In this document: positions 36,692 through 46,200 of the stretch, piece by piece
Numbering within the stretch: the first letter of the stretch is position 1
How the letters are laid out: the number at the start of each line of letters is the position of its first letter
From: Pseudophaeobacter sp.
Lineage (GTDB): Bacteria; Pseudomonadota; Alphaproteobacteria; Rhodobacterales; Rhodobacteraceae
Assembly (NCBI GenBank): GCA_027019165.1
Contig: JALUXC010000002.1
Coordinates: 1 to 64,000, forward strand
DNA: 64,000 nucleotides
Direction: 5' to 3'
Notes under the pieces: generated by a model
The model's database searches: none
The model's input: only the letters and a program-made list of their open reading frames with translations
What the model was told of the DNA's origin: nothing
Made by a program: the position numbers and the translations under genes

Positions 36692-36794
36692 TCTGCGGTC
36701 CTCTGCTTGGGTGTTTGTACGTTCAGTGTGAACCTCTCGGCCACCATGCGCAAGCACAGGGCCCAAAAATTCACATCAGTGAAACAAAAACAGG

Positions 36795-36827
36795 CAAAGA
36801 AAACAGCCGCCCCAAACGGGACGGCTG
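36795..36827 (-). terminator. Terminator of the OmpA/lipoprotein pair
   Basis: CAGCCGTCCC and GGGGCGGCTG pair (one wobble) around GTTT and are followed on the minus strand by TTTTCTTTG. It lies 25 bases after the small lipoprotein gene and before phoH. Confidence 0.85.
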
Positions 36828-36852
36828 AAAATGTCAAACTGCCAGAGACCGA

Positions 36853-37158
36853 TCAGAGCGGATCGCCAAAGGTCGACCCCGATTTGAAGGGTCCGGTCGC
36901 GACGTTGCGCGGCAACTCACTGTTGCAGACAGGCTTGCCGTCCGGGGTGCGGCGCAGGTCGGCGTAGCCTTCCACACCATCGTCGATGATCCAGTGTTCG
37001 CAGCCCGCCGGATCGACCCAGATACCCGCAGTCAGCTGCGACAGGTCACCGCTTTTGCCGTCAAAAATGTTCTGGTCGCGGGTCTTGTCCGTAACATCGC
37101 CACAAGCGGCAACGGACAGCGCCAGGCACAGAGCGGCAGCTCCTTTGAGAATGGTCAT
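36853..37158 (-). CDS. Small lipoprotein with IWVDPxGCEHW domain
   Basis: A 101-residue predicted lipoprotein with lipobox LSVAAC (cysteine at 19). The body (about 45-82) reads IWVDPAGCEHW, then IDDGVEGY and TPDGKPVC. The same unit occurs in the OmpA-domain protein encoded 12 bases upstream on the same strand, so the pair arose by domain duplication or co-evolved as partners. I do not know the name of this domain. It probably sits in the outer membrane. Confidence 0.75.
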   Translation of the reverse strand: MTILKGAAALCLALSVAACGDVTDKTRDQNIFDGKSGDLSQLTAGIWVDPAGCEHWIIDDGVEGYADLRRTPDGKPVCNSELPRNVATGPFKSGSTFGDPL

Positions 37159-37170
37159 CCTGTAGTCCCC

Positions 37171-37734
37171 CTAGCGCACACAGTAGATTTCGACGCGGCG
37201 GTTCTGCGCCATGTTTGCCGCGCTGGTGTTGGGCACACGCGGATCACGTTCGCCATAGGCACGGATATCGCCGATCCGAGCGCCCGCCGACTTGGCCACT
37301 TGAGCCACCGAATTGGCGCGGCGCTGCGACAGTCGAATGTTGTATTCATCCGACGCGCGGCTGTCGGTGTGACCGGCAATCACGAAGTAGCGCGTGCCCG
37401 GCTTTGCCTTCTGGAAAAACTCCGTCAGGCGAGCGCGGCCCGCCGCATTGATGTAGTGTTTGTCTGTTGCAAAGAACTGATCGGTCGGCATCATGCCACA
37501 CAGCTGTCCCCGGCGGCACACCGGCTTTCCGTCCGGCGTCACATGGGGTGTCATATAGCCTTCGGCCCCATCGTCCATAACCCAGTGTTCACAGCCATCC
37601 GGGTCCACCCAGATCGTCGGCACATATCGCTCGCCCCGAACCGTACGGGACTGCGAGTCCTGCGCCACCGCCGGCGCCGTCGACAGGCTCAGCGCGGTCA
37701 TGGCAGCGACCAGCACAGCACCTGCGGTTTTCAT
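37171..37734 (-). CDS. OmpA-domain peptidoglycan-associated protein
   Basis: A 187-residue exported protein (signal peptide 1-25, PAVAQ). After the unit IWVDPDGCEHW...TPDGKPVC (about 41-75) it has an OmpA C-terminal domain (about 85-187): TRYFVIAGHTDSRASDEYN, LSQRRANSVAQ and MAQNRRVEIYCV, with the aspartate and arginine that bind diaminopimelate in peptidoglycan. There is no beta-barrel or lipobox. It is followed directly by the lipoprotein carrying the same N-terminal unit; both probably bridge envelope layers. ATG at 37734 begins the signal peptide. Confidence 0.88.
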   Translation of the reverse strand: MKTAGAVLVAAMTALSLSTAPAVAQDSQSRTVRGERYVPTIWVDPDGCEHWVMDDGAEGYMTPHVTPDGKPVCRRGQLCGMMPTDQFFATDKHYINAAGRARLTEFFQKAKPGTRYFVIAGHTDSRASDEYNIRLSQRRANSVAQVAKSAGARIGDIRAYGERDPRVPNTSAANMAQNRRVEIYCVR

Positions 37735-38039
37735 GTTGAACTTCAGCACAACCAGATTTCCTTCACCTAAGTCCCCCGGAGTTTGCCGCACAATGCGTTA
37801 ACGCTCAGGCTATCATCAATTTCCATGTATGCTCGTAAAACTACACGATTTTCCTGCAGAATGCGCGCCATGATGACTTTTTTTTCACGAAACTATGCGG
37901 TTTTTACCAACACTCAAACCTATTTCTTAAAATTGTCCCCGAAATGGATGCAATAAAGACTCACCTCAAAAGGCCTCAGTGATGGGCGCTGAGGTTCGTT
38001 CGGCTTTTTCTTAATGTGAACGGCCTTTGGTTGCGCAGG
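37735..38039. other. Intergenic stretch between the OmpA-domain gene and miaB
   Basis: It is markedly A+T-rich at 37800-37970 and presumably holds the promoter of the OmpA/lipoprotein pair. A T8 run at 37878-37885 and many A/T runs are visible, but no convincing -35/-10 pair. The miaB terminator lies at its right end. No gene seen. Confidence 0.4.
37965..37996 (-). terminator. Probable terminator of miaB
   Basis: CCTCAG and CTGAGG arms with a nine-base loop are followed on the minus strand by CCTTTTG. The stem is short and the T tract modest. It lies about 45 bases after miaB. Confidence 0.5.
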
Positions 38040-39365
38040 CTATTCGACCAATTCACCCGCCAGAGAGTTCGCCCCGGATGAGACAATACGAACCCGGGCA
38101 AGATCGCCGATTTGGCGATCACAATCAGCCACATGAACGGCGTGCAGGTAGTCGGACTTGCCCACCATCTGCCCCGGCAGACGGCCTGCCTTTTCAAAGA
38201 GAACGCCGACTTCACGCCCGACCATGCTATCCTGGATCTCACGCTGCTGCCGCGTCAGGAGGGCCTGCAGGCGCTGCAGGCGCTCGTCAGCCACGGCAGC
38301 CTCAACCTGTGCACGTTCAGCCGCAGGAGTGCCGGGGCGGGTCGAGTATTTGAAGGAATAGGCAGTGCCGTATTTGACCTCTTCAATGAGATCGAGCGTC
38401 GCCTGAAAGTCCTCTTCGGTTTCTTCCGGAAAGCCCACAATGAAGTCACCCGAGATCAGGATGTCGGGGCGCGCCGCGCGGATCCGCTCGATCAGGCGGA
38501 TATAGCTTTCGGCGGTGTGGCTGCGGTTCATCCGCTTGAGGATACGGTCCGATCCGGCCTGAACCGGCAAATGCAGATAAGGCATCAGCTTTTTGCAGGT
38601 GCCGTGTGCCTCGATCAGGTCATCCAGCATGTCATTTGGGTGCGACGTGGTAAAGCGGATGCGTTCCAGCCCATCGATTTTGTCCAGCTCCCAGATCAGC
38701 TGCGCCAGCGTCCAGTCGGCGCCATTTGGCCCCTCACCGTGGTAGGCGTTGACGTTCTGCCCCAGAAGGGTGATTTCGCGCACGCCGCGCTCCACCAATT
38801 CCTGCGCTTCACCAATGATACGAGAGACCGGGCGAGACACCTCGGCGCCGCGGGTATAGGGCACCACACAGAAGGCACAGAACTTGTCGCAGCCTTCCTG
38901 CACAGTCAGGAACGCCGTCGGGCCGCGCTTGGCCTTGGGGCGGTTCTTCAGCTTTTCGAACTTGTCCTCTTCGGGGAAATCCGTGTCGAGCACCTTTTCC
39001 CCATCGCGCGCTTTGGCTTCCATCTCGGGCAGGCGATGATAGCTTTGAGGGCCAACCACCAGATCCACCAGCGGCTGACGGCGCATGATCTCTTCGCCCT
39101 CGGCCTGAGCCACGCAGCCCGCCACGCCGATCTTCAGATCCGGCTTTTCCGCCTTCAGCCCCTTGAATCGGCCCAGCTCGGAATAGACCTTCTCAGCGGC
39201 CTTTTCCCGGATATGGCATGTGTTCAGCAGGATCATATCGGCCTCATCCGCCGATTTCGTCTCAACATAGCCCCGCCCGCCCAGCGCCTCGGCCATGCGT
39301 TCGCTGTCGTAGACATTCATCTGACAGCCGTAGGTCTTGATAAACAGCTTCTTGGGCGCGCTCAT
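38040..39365 (-). CDS. miaB: tRNA-2-methylthio-N6-dimethylallyladenosine synthase
   Basis: A 441-residue radical-SAM methylthiotransferase. The N-terminal UPF0004 domain has [14 protein letters not shown] and [11 protein letters not shown]. The radical-SAM cluster is [16 protein letters not shown] (CxxxCxxC), followed by [10 protein letters not shown], and a TRAM domain closes the protein. It modifies A37 of tRNAs reading UNN codons. It normally heads the cluster with phoH-ybeY-corC-lnt; here two envelope-protein genes intervene. Confidence 0.97.
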   Translation of the reverse strand: MSAPKKLFIKTYGCQMNVYDSERMAEALGGRGYVETKSADEADMILLNTCHIREKAAEKVYSELGRFKGLKAEKPDLKIGVAGCVAQAEGEEIMRRQPLVDLVVGPQSYHRLPEMEAKARDGEKVLDTDFPEEDKFEKLKNRPKAKRGPTAFLTVQEGCDKFCAFCVVPYTRGAEVSRPVSRIIGEAQELVERGVREITLLGQNVNAYHGEGPNGADWTLAQLIWELDKIDGLERIRFTTSHPNDMLDDLIEAHGTCKKLMPYLHLPVQAGSDRILKRMNRSHTAESYIRLIERIRAARPDILISGDFIVGFPEETEEDFQATLDLIEEVKYGTAYSFKYSTRPGTPAAERAQVEAAVADERLQRLQALLTRQQREIQDSMVGREVGVLFEKAGRLPGQMVGKSDYLHAVHVADCDRQIGDLARVRIVSSGANSLAGELVE

Positions 39366-39495
39366 GAGTTCGTTGCCTTTTCGCCGGACAAAAGGAAGAT
39401 CAGCGGCCTGCCATACAGGGGAATGTCGCCGCTTGCAATGCGCGCGCTGATACCTGATTTTGGGGCCAAATGCCAGAACGGCAGGAGCAGCCCCA

Positions 39496-40365
39496 GTGAC
39501 CTACCCGACCCTCGACGACTTTCTGAGCCGACAGCGCGTCCTTTTGGACAAGGGGCCGGTTGCGCTGATCTTTGTCGAGGACGACGTGGAGGTTGCAACC
39601 ACCCTGCGCCACCACCTGCAAACCGGATTCGAAACCGTGGTTGCCTTCATGCCCGACGCGTTTGAGCTGCCCGAAGCGGTTGCGACCAAAGTGCACCGGG
39701 TGACGTTTGATTGCCAGATCGCCTCAGACGTTTTCGCAGCCATCAACCAGGTGATCCGAGGCGCCACGCCAGGATGTTGGCTTTACTACTGCTACAACGC
39801 AGAGTTCCTGTTCTTTCCCTTCTGCGAAACACGCTCAATCACGGAAATGCTGCGTTTTCACAGCGAAGAAAAGCGTGATGCGATGCTGACCTATGTGGTC
39901 GACCTTTACGCCGGTGACCTGACTGCGCACCCCAATGCGGTGACGCTGGACAAAGCCTTTCTCGACAAATCAGGGTACTATGCCCAAGCACGCTACCTGG
40001 GCAACAACAGCTCCCCGCAAGAGCGGCAGCTCGACTTTTTCGGCGGGATGCGCTGGCGCTTTGAAGAACATATCCCCTGGGCAAGCCGCAAGATCGATCG
40101 CATCTCCCTGTTTCGCGCGCGGCCCGATCTGGAGTTGCAGCCAAATCACACGTTCAACATCGAAGAGTACAACACATTTGCCTGCCCCTGGCACCACAAC
40201 CTGACCGCCACCATCTGCTCCTTCCGCACTGCGAAGGCCTTGAAACGCAATCCCGGGTCCTCCTTCGATATCAAGACCTTCCGCTGGCACAACTCGGTGC
40301 CGTTCGAATGGCACTCGCAGCAGCTTTTGGATCTCGGACTGATGGAGCCGGGGCAGTGGTTCTGA
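39496..40365 (+). CDS. Unknown protein, possibly glycosyltransferase-like
   Basis: A 289-residue soluble protein that I do not place with certainty. It contains [20 protein letters not shown] near the N terminus and a C-terminal block [19 protein letters not shown]...[16 protein letters not shown], rich in His, Trp and Phe. Parts recall glycosyltransferase-2-like proteins in roseobacters, but I see no clear DxD site with confidence. GTG at 39496 was chosen because AGGAG lies eight bases upstream; the protein then starts at TYPTLDDFL. It is divergent from miaB and followed 10 bases later by a membrane protein gene. Confidence 0.65.
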   Translation: MTYPTLDDFLSRQRVLLDKGPVALIFVEDDVEVATTLRHHLQTGFETVVAFMPDAFELPEAVATKVHRVTFDCQIASDVFAAINQVIRGATPGCWLYYCYNAEFLFFPFCETRSITEMLRFHSEEKRDAMLTYVVDLYAGDLTAHPNAVTLDKAFLDKSGYYAQARYLGNNSSPQERQLDFFGGMRWRFEEHIPWASRKIDRISLFRARPDLELQPNHTFNIEEYNTFACPWHHNLTATICSFRTAKALKRNPGSSFDIKTFRWHNSVPFEWHSQQLLDLGLMEPGQWF

Positions 40366-40375
40366 GGGCGTAGCA

Positions 40376-41041
40376 GTGTTCGGGGTGAAACTGGTCCTCT
40401 TAGCCATTTTGGCTCTGCTCAGCATCGCCCTCTGGTGGGGTTGGCCGGTCATTGCCTGCATGCGCGCTCAACACAGGCAGGTCGCTCTTCCAATATCCGC
40501 ATCTTTCATGCTGCAATTCAGCCTGCTCTCCGCCATCTGGGGCGCACTGCAACTGGGCCTTTTTGGTGCAATTCTTGGTCTTTTGTTCCCCCCCTATTGG
40601 CTGCTTTCTGCATCTTTCTATCTTGAAACCGCCCAAGAACTAAATTTGCCGATTACCGAAACATCACTGGCTTGGGGCGTCGCAGGCGCTGTCAGCGCAG
40701 CTCTTCTTGCAATCGGAGCAAGAGTCAAAGCACGCGGCCTCGCGCACATTGCTCTAATCCTTCCCATCGGTGTCGCAACCTTCGCCAGCCTTTGGATCAT
40801 GAATAGCGAGGTTCAAAGCCGCATGGAGAAGCGCGCCAACGAACTTGGCGCGACCTGCCTAGAAACGCGCGGCCTGTGGTCATCTGTTCGAACGGCCATC
40901 TACAGCCCTTGGGCACCCCGCCATGCCATTGCTATCGTTGATGGAGGCTTCATGGCGTGGAGCTACCGCCGAAACGATTTCTATCCCATCGACCCAGGTT
41001 TTCTCCCCGGATCCAAAACCAACTGCCCCGTCCCCCGATAG
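40376..41041 (+). CDS. Unknown membrane protein
   Basis: A 221-residue protein with about four predicted membrane helices (residues 3-27, 40-80, 95-115, 120-140) and a soluble C-terminal part (about 145-221) holding two cysteines. No family is recognised. It starts with GTG at 40376, ten bases after the preceding gene and with GAGGG upstream, so the two are probably cotranscribed. Codon use is less G+C-rich at third positions than in core genes. Confidence 0.5.
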   Translation: MFGVKLVLLAILALLSIALWWGWPVIACMRAQHRQVALPISASFMLQFSLLSAIWGALQLGLFGAILGLLFPPYWLLSASFYLETAQELNLPITETSLAWGVAGAVSAALLAIGARVKARGLAHIALILPIGVATFASLWIMNSEVQSRMEKRANELGATCLETRGLWSSVRTAIYSPWAPRHAIAIVDGGFMAWSYRRNDFYPIDPGFLPGSKTNCPVPR

Positions 41042-41057
41042 GTCGGGGCCGATATTG

Positions 41058-41855
41058 CTAGCGCTGCAACAAAACCGGGAACCAATCCTCGCGCAGGCGC
41101 TGGCCGGGTTTCATGTCATGCCCGGGATAGGGCGGAGAGGTGCGGCCCGGGCGCTCAACATAGCGGGCATCCTCCCCCACCAGCCGCAGGGAAAAGGCGC
41201 GGCGGCGTTGGTCTGATGTATTGCCGCGCGCGCCATGCAGGGTGCGATAGTTGAAGGCCACGGCATCGCCCGGCTCCATCTCCCATTCCAGCACCCGCAT
41301 CCCTTCGGCATCCGGGTCAGGCACGGGCATGTACTGCCCTTCGTCCGGGAAGAACCCTTCCTCGGATACCCAGCGGGTCGGGAGCACCTCTTTTTCCCAG
41401 GCGTGCGAGCCTGCCACACAGCGCAACGTCGCCTCACGCACCGGATCGAGCGGCGACCAGAAGCTGATCGTCTGCTGCCCTTCGACAAAGTAATAGGGCC
41501 CATCCTGATGCCAGGGCGTCGCCATCGAGGTGCCCGGCTCCTTGACCAGCACGTGGTCGTGGAACATCTGCACCCGGTCAGACTGCATCAGATCGGCGGC
41601 TACCTCTGCCACCGGCGATGTCCTGATCGCCTCTTCGAATTCAGGAATACGGGTCCAGTTGCAGTAGTCGTCAAAGAACCGCCCCGTCTGCCCCGGCTTT
41701 TCGTTGTTCGAGGCATAGGGTCCCGGCGCATGCATGTTGGCCTCCACCCCGGCGCGCAACAGCTCCAGCTGATCGCGGAACAGCCCGCGCACCAGGGTCA
41801 CGCCGTCGCGCTGGTACTGATCGATGTGCTCCTGCGTGATGAGAGGATGAGTCAT
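41058..41855 (-). CDS. Phytanoyl-CoA dioxygenase family Fe(II)/2-oxoglutarate enzyme
   Basis: A 265-residue double-stranded beta-helix oxygenase. The metal ligands appear as HxD in TPWHQDGPYYF and the distal histidine in RTLHGARGN, with the 2-oxoglutarate-binding arginine in RRAFSLRLVGED. It hydroxylates a small or lipid-like substrate that is unknown. ATG at 41855 has GGAGG five bases upstream; the reading frame extends to a TTG that lacks support. It converges with the preceding membrane-protein gene. Confidence 0.87.
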   Translation of the reverse strand: MTHPLITQEHIDQYQRDGVTLVRGLFRDQLELLRAGVEANMHAPGPYASNNEKPGQTGRFFDDYCNWTRIPEFEEAIRTSPVAEVAADLMQSDRVQMFHDHVLVKEPGTSMATPWHQDGPYYFVEGQQTISFWSPLDPVREATLRCVAGSHAWEKEVLPTRWVSEEGFFPDEGQYMPVPDPDAEGMRVLEWEMEPGDAVAFNYRTLHGARGNTSDQRRRAFSLRLVGEDARYVERPGRTSPPYPGHDMKPGQRLREDWFPVLLQR

Positions 41856-42000
41856 TGCGGCCTCCAATAGTCCCTGCCGGTTTCGGGCCGAGACTGCCTG
41901 CGATCAGACCTGGGTTCAATTGCTATCTGACAAGCGCATCAGCACAAAAGAAAACGTCCCGCGAAACATCACAGGGCGCATCCAACAAAAGACAGGCAGA

Positions 42001-42417
42001 TCACTTCTTGCGCAGGCGGATCACCACATCGACCGAGGCAATCTCCATCCCCTCGGGCGCGTCCGGCAGGCTCTGGATCACCAACTGGTCCGAAGGCGCA
42101 TCGGTGACACGACCGTCTTGCTCCCAGTAGTAATGCGGGTGATCATGGGTGTTGGTGTCAAAATAGCTTTTCGACCCGTCCACCGTGATTTCCTGCAAGA
42201 CCCCCGCCTCGCAAAAGGCGCGCAGCGTGTTATAGACCGTGGCCAGAGAAACAGCATCGCCCCGGCCCTTGGCGGCCTCAAACAGGCTCTCGGCGGTGAC
42301 ATGGCGATGCTTGCCGTCCCCGACCAAAAGTTCGGCCAGAGCCACCCGTTGCCGGGTCGGTCTCAACCCGGCCTGTCCCAGCCATTTGGTTGCCAGATCT
42401 TCGCTAGTTGGCGTCAT
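42001..42417 (-). CDS. irr: Iron response regulator Irr (Fur family)
   Basis: A 138-residue Fur-superfamily repressor/activator that in alphaproteobacteria senses iron through haem. It shows LRPTRQRVALAELLVG, HVTAESLF, AVSLATVYNTLRAFCEAGVLQEI (recognition helix) and the HDHPHYYWE histidine cluster typical of Irr haem/metal binding. It lacks the C-terminal CxxC of Fur. It is divergent from fabA, the usual alphaproteobacterial arrangement; the shared 214-base spacer holds both promoters. Confidence 0.93.
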   Translation of the reverse strand: MTPTSEDLATKWLGQAGLRPTRQRVALAELLVGDGKHRHVTAESLFEAAKGRGDAVSLATVYNTLRAFCEAGVLQEITVDGSKSYFDTNTHDHPHYYWEQDGRVTDAPSDQLVIQSLPDAPEGMEIASVDVVIRLRKK

Positions 42418-42631
42418 GTGCAGATCCTGCCTCGCGTTGCTGACCGTATATATAGGGCCATTGCAGGGCCGTTTTCAAATGGATTCCCGTTAGAATGCCA
42501 TTCGCCCCCTCCGCTGCGACCCCGTGTCCCGGCAGGGGGCCACCCTCGCACAAGGCTTGCAGGACCCTTTGGCGCGATGCTACAGGAGGCCAGCTAAACA
42601 ACTGACACCCGAAGGCAGGAGAACCGCCAGC
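42418..42631. promoter_or_regulatory. Divergent irr/fabA promoter region
   Basis: A 214-base spacer between divergent genes. The element GTATATATAGG at about 42446-42456 resembles the A/T-rich core of Irr/ICE-type sites, and Irr autoregulation is plausible, but neither promoter can be fixed from the sequence. Confidence 0.3.
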
Positions 42632-43141
42632 ATGGCCGATTACCCGAGCAGCTTTGACAAAGAAGACTTGCTGAAATGCGCCAGAGGCGAGCTGTTCGGC
42701 CCCGGCAACGCCCAGCTGCCCGCCCCGCCGATGCTGATGATGGACCGCATCACCGAGGTGAGCGCGGATGGCGGCGCACATGGCAAGGGCCACATCCTGG
42801 CCGAGTTCGACATCACCCCGGACCTGTGGTTCTTTGACTGCCACTTCCCCGGCAACCCGATCATGCCCGGTTGTCTGGGTCTTGACGGTCTGTGGCAGCT
42901 CACCGGCTTCAACCTTGGCTGGCGCGGCTGGCAGGGGCGCGGCTATGCCTTGGGTGTGGGAGAGGTCAAGCTGACCGGCATGGTACGCCCCGACCGCAAG
43001 ATGCTGACCTACAAAGTGGATTTCACCAAGGCCATCCAGACCCGCCGCCTGACCATGGGCGTCGCCGACGGCATCGTCGAGGCCGACGGAGAGGTGATCT
43101 ACCAGGTCAAAGACATGAAGGTCGCCCTCAGCGAGAGCTGA
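42632..43141 (+). CDS. fabA: Bifunctional 3-hydroxydecanoyl-ACP dehydratase/isomerase
   Basis: A 169-residue hot-dog enzyme that introduces the cis double bond in unsaturated fatty-acid synthesis. The catalytic H71 and D85 lie in [21 protein letters not shown]. It is full length. ATG at 42632 follows AGGAGAA. In related genomes it is followed by fabB and fabI; here a terminator and a caspase-like gene separate them. Confidence 0.97.
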   Translation: MADYPSSFDKEDLLKCARGELFGPGNAQLPAPPMLMMDRITEVSADGGAHGKGHILAEFDITPDLWFFDCHFPGNPIMPGCLGLDGLWQLTGFNLGWRGWQGRGYALGVGEVKLTGMVRPDRKMLTYKVDFTKAIQTRRLTMGVADGIVEADGEVIYQVKDMKVALSES

Positions 43142-43169
43142 TCTGAGGCGCAGTCAGACAAGAAGATCA

Positions 43170-43194
43170 GGAGGCCCCGCGGGGCCTCTTTTTT
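43170..43194 (+). terminator. Terminator of fabA
   Basis: GAGGCCCCGCGGGGCCTC, a nine-pair stem, followed by TTTTTT. It lies 29 bases after the fabA stop. Confidence 0.9.
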
Positions 43195-43371
43195 GTTGGC
43201 GGGGAAGCTTCTGGTGTCAGTCTATAGCAGAAACGCAAAGCTTTTTGTAAACGCTAGTGCGCCCCAAGCGATGCGTTCACACAAAACGCCCTGCGTTATC
43301 CCCTTCCATATGGACGAAAGAGGAAATACCATCCCTCCTTCGAATAACGTTTTGAACATGGGATTTCCAGC

Positions 43372-44781
43372 ATGGCTGAGAGTATTGCAATTCTTCTAGG
43401 GAACTCGAAATACACGTCACTCAATGACCTCGATTGCGTCAAGAAGGACGTTACTGAGATGCACAAACTCATTTCGGCAACCGACAAATTTAACAATATC
43501 CAAGTCTACTTGGATCGTCCAATATCTGAGGTGAAGGATGAACTGAAGGCACTTGCCAAGTCATACAGCCAAACGACCGAGTTATTCTTCTATTTTTCCG
43601 GCCACGGCCTATCAGACCAAGACAACTTCTACATGTGTTTTTCTGACTTCAACGAAACCACACCTAATCGCAGCGGACTATCACGAGATGAGGCCTATGA
43701 TATTCTTCGTGCATTTTGCCCCACACAGACTGTTGTCGTAATAGATGCTTGTGCATCGGGAGGCAACCTTATCAAGAATGGAGCCGATTTCCTAAAAGCC
43801 GCACCGAAAGGGAAGTTTAATGACTTCCTACAAATTGGCTCTTGCCTAAACGACCAGTCATCAAGGGCTGGCGATGAATTAAGTCGGTTCACAGACGCCT
43901 TTATCGAATCCGCTTTAATGAAAGAAAGTGGAGTTGTCTACTATTCTGATATTGAAAACGGCCTAAAAGATGCATTCAAAAAACTTGACGATCAAACCCC
44001 ACATTTCGTTTCGCAGGGAACTGGGCTAGCAGAGTTCTGCGGAGATGCTACGACTTTGAGTTATCTTCGAGCCGAATTTTTTCCCACTGACGACACGTCA
44101 GACCCCGTCGAACGTGTTCAAACCGACATTTTTTCAGTTGCACTCGCTGAAATTGATAGGATTGACCAAGAGGTTCCTGAGCGAGAAGAAGCGCAAGCAT
44201 TCATTGACGGAGTTTTTAAAGCGGGCTTTGAGGACGAAGGAAATATGAGCGACTTTTCGAATATTTTTGAGCAACGTTTCGTGAAATACAATGACTTCTC
44301 TCACGTTGAGAACCAGGAGGCGATATACCGCCTCCTCCGGCAGAGGCCAGGGACCGATGTCTTGGTTGAAACCAGCCGATGGGAAAAGAACCCAAAATCT
44401 CGCGGATCTGTCTTCGATCAAATAGTGACGCCATCTTTCTTCAAGGAACCCATTGAGTACTCGTACTCCTTAAGCAACCTCTGTGACCTTGAATCAGTAC
44501 ACGTCGGAATATACTTTGAGCCAAAACGCAAATGCTTAAATCGTGTCTTCTCTGAGATCGTCTTTTTGCCGCGCCTGACTGAGTGCTTGATCCTTACCTC
44601 GAATAGTATTGAACTTCGTTCAGGCTGGGATTCATTCAAGCCATCTACAAACGCGAAGGAGTGGACATGGTCACATCACAAATGGTCTGACGACCCATCA
44701 GACGTCGCATCTTCAGATGTGCAAGATCCTTATGATTTTCTAAGAAAGTATATCTTGAGCTTCAGCAAAAAAGGGACTTAA
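43372..44781 (+). CDS. Caspase-like peptidase (C14 family) with unknown C-terminal domain
   Basis: A 469-residue protein. Residues 1-225 form a caspase p20-like domain: IAILLGNSKYTSLNDL, then the catalytic histidine H78 in FFYFSGHGLSDQD and catalytic cysteine C127 in TVVVIDACASGG, with D125 before it. The remaining ~240 residues match no domain I know; they include an acidic stretch (about 228-275) and Trp-rich segments near the end. There is no signal peptide or membrane helix. The gene is clearly more A+T-rich than fabA and fabB on either side and has different codon use, so it was probably acquired. Bacterial caspase-like proteases take part in programmed death and phage defence; that role here is inference. 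No gasdermin or sensor partner lies beside it. Confidence 0.87.
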   Translation: MAESIAILLGNSKYTSLNDLDCVKKDVTEMHKLISATDKFNNIQVYLDRPISEVKDELKALAKSYSQTTELFFYFSGHGLSDQDNFYMCFSDFNETTPNRSGLSRDEAYDILRAFCPTQTVVVIDACASGGNLIKNGADFLKAAPKGKFNDFLQIGSCLNDQSSRAGDELSRFTDAFIESALMKESGVVYYSDIENGLKDAFKKLDDQTPHFVSQGTGLAEFCGDATTLSYLRAEFFPTDDTSDPVERVQTDIFSVALAEIDRIDQEVPEREEAQAFIDGVFKAGFEDEGNMSDFSNIFEQRFVKYNDFSHVENQEAIYRLLRQRPGTDVLVETSRWEKNPKSRGSVFDQIVTPSFFKEPIEYSYSLSNLCDLESVHVGIYFEPKRKCLNRVFSEIVFLPRLTECLILTSNSIELRSGWDSFKPSTNAKEWTWSHHKWSDDPSDVASSDVQDPYDFLRKYILSFSKKGT

Positions 44782-44963
44782 GACCAACTCGCATCTAGTG
44801 GCTAGGAATGCAACGTTGGACACCCAGTTGCTGGTCCCTGTTGTCCGCTTGCCAGATTTGAAAAGCCGGCGCCTAAACGAGCGAGCAGCCCCCCAACCCA
44901 ACCCATCTTGCACCCATGCCCTGCACGGCCTAGTAAGGCACAAGGTATCAAGGGAGTGCATCT

Positions 44964-46193
44964 ATGCGTCGCGTTGTCGTCACCGGTCTGGGGATCGTCT
45001 CCTCGATCGGCAACACTGCCGAAGAGGTTCTTGCCTCGCTCAAAGCCGGGAAATCCGGCATCGTCGCCAGCCCCGAGATGGCCGAGCACGGCTTTCGCAG
45101 CCAGGTGGCCGGGACGCTGAAGATCGATGTCTCCGAACATGTGGACAAGCGCACCCTGCGGTTCATGGGGCCCGGCGCGGCCTATGCGCATATCGCCATG
45201 AGCCAGGCCATCGCCGATGCGGGCCTCACCGAGGATCAGATCGTCAATGAACGCACGGGTCTGGTGGCAGGCTCTGGCGGGCCGTCCACCTCGGCCATGC
45301 TGACGGCGCATCAGACCGTGCTGAAAACCGGCGCGACCAAGCGGATCGGGCCGTTCGCTGTGCCCAAATGCATGTCCTCCACCATCTCGGCAAACCTTGC
45401 CACCGCCTTCAAGATCAAGGGGATCAACTATTCGATCACCTCGGCCTGCTCCACCTCGCTGCATTGCATCGGCAACGCGGCCGAGCAGATCATGATGGGC
45501 AAGCAGGACGTGATGTTCGCGGGCGGCGGTGAAGAGCTGGACTGGACCCTCTCGTGCCTGTTCGACGCCATGGGCGCCATGTCCTCGAAATACAACGACA
45601 CGCCCGAGAAAGCCTCGCGCGCCTTTGATCAGGATCGTGACGGTTTCGTGATCTCGGGCGGCGGCGGCATCGTGGTGCTGGAGGATCTGGATCACGCGCT
45701 GGCGCGCGGTGCCAAGATCTATGCCGAGGTCACAGGTTTCGCGGCCACATCCGACGGGCACGACATGGTCGCCCCCAGCGGTGAAGGCGGCGAGCGCGCG
45801 ATGCGTCTGGCTCTGTCCACTCTGCCCGAAGGGCGCAAGGTCTCCTACATCAACGCCCACGGCACCTCGACGCCCGTTGGCGATGTGGGAGAGGTCGAAG
45901 CCGCCCGCCGCGTCTTTGGCGCCGGCAAGGTGCCGCCGATCTCCTCGACCAAGTCGATGACCGGCCACGCACAGGGCGCAGCTGGCGCGCTTGAGGCGAT
46001 CTTTTGCCTTCTGATGCTGGATAATGATTTCATCACGCCCTCGATCAACGTCGAAACCCTCGCCGAGGGGGTTGAACCTGATGAGGTCGCCACCGCTTGC
46101 GTCGAAAACGCAGGGCTCGACAGCGTGATGACAAACAGCTTTGGCTTTGGGGGCACCAATGGCTCCATGGTCCTGAGCAAGTACAAGGGATAA
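44964..46193 (+). CDS. fabB: Beta-ketoacyl-ACP synthase I
   Basis: A 409-residue thiolase-fold condensing enzyme that elongates cis-unsaturated acyl-ACPs. Active-site C is in [12 protein letters not shown], and the two histidines are in [11 protein letters not shown] and [28 protein letters not shown] closes the protein. ATG at 44964 follows AGGGAG. It is separated from fabI by seven bases and from fabA by the caspase-like gene, so it may need its own promoter in 44782-44963. Confidence 0.97.
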   Translation: MRRVVVTGLGIVSSIGNTAEEVLASLKAGKSGIVASPEMAEHGFRSQVAGTLKIDVSEHVDKRTLRFMGPGAAYAHIAMSQAIADAGLTEDQIVNERTGLVAGSGGPSTSAMLTAHQTVLKTGATKRIGPFAVPKCMSSTISANLATAFKIKGINYSITSACSTSLHCIGNAAEQIMMGKQDVMFAGGGEELDWTLSCLFDAMGAMSSKYNDTPEKASRAFDQDRDGFVISGGGGIVVLEDLDHALARGAKIYAEVTGFAATSDGHDMVAPSGEGGERAMRLALSTLPEGRKVSYINAHGTSTPVGDVGEVEAARRVFGAGKVPPISSTKSMTGHAQGAAGALEAIFCLLMLDNDFITPSINVETLAEGVEPDEVATACVENAGLDSVMTNSFGFGGTNGSMVLSKYKG

Positions 46194-46200
46194 ACGCACC

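Noticed and set aside
43142-44963. A gasdermin or other partner gene beside the caspase-like gene
   Set aside because: The spacers of 230 and 182 bases have no open frame with a ribosome site; only the fabA terminator is present.
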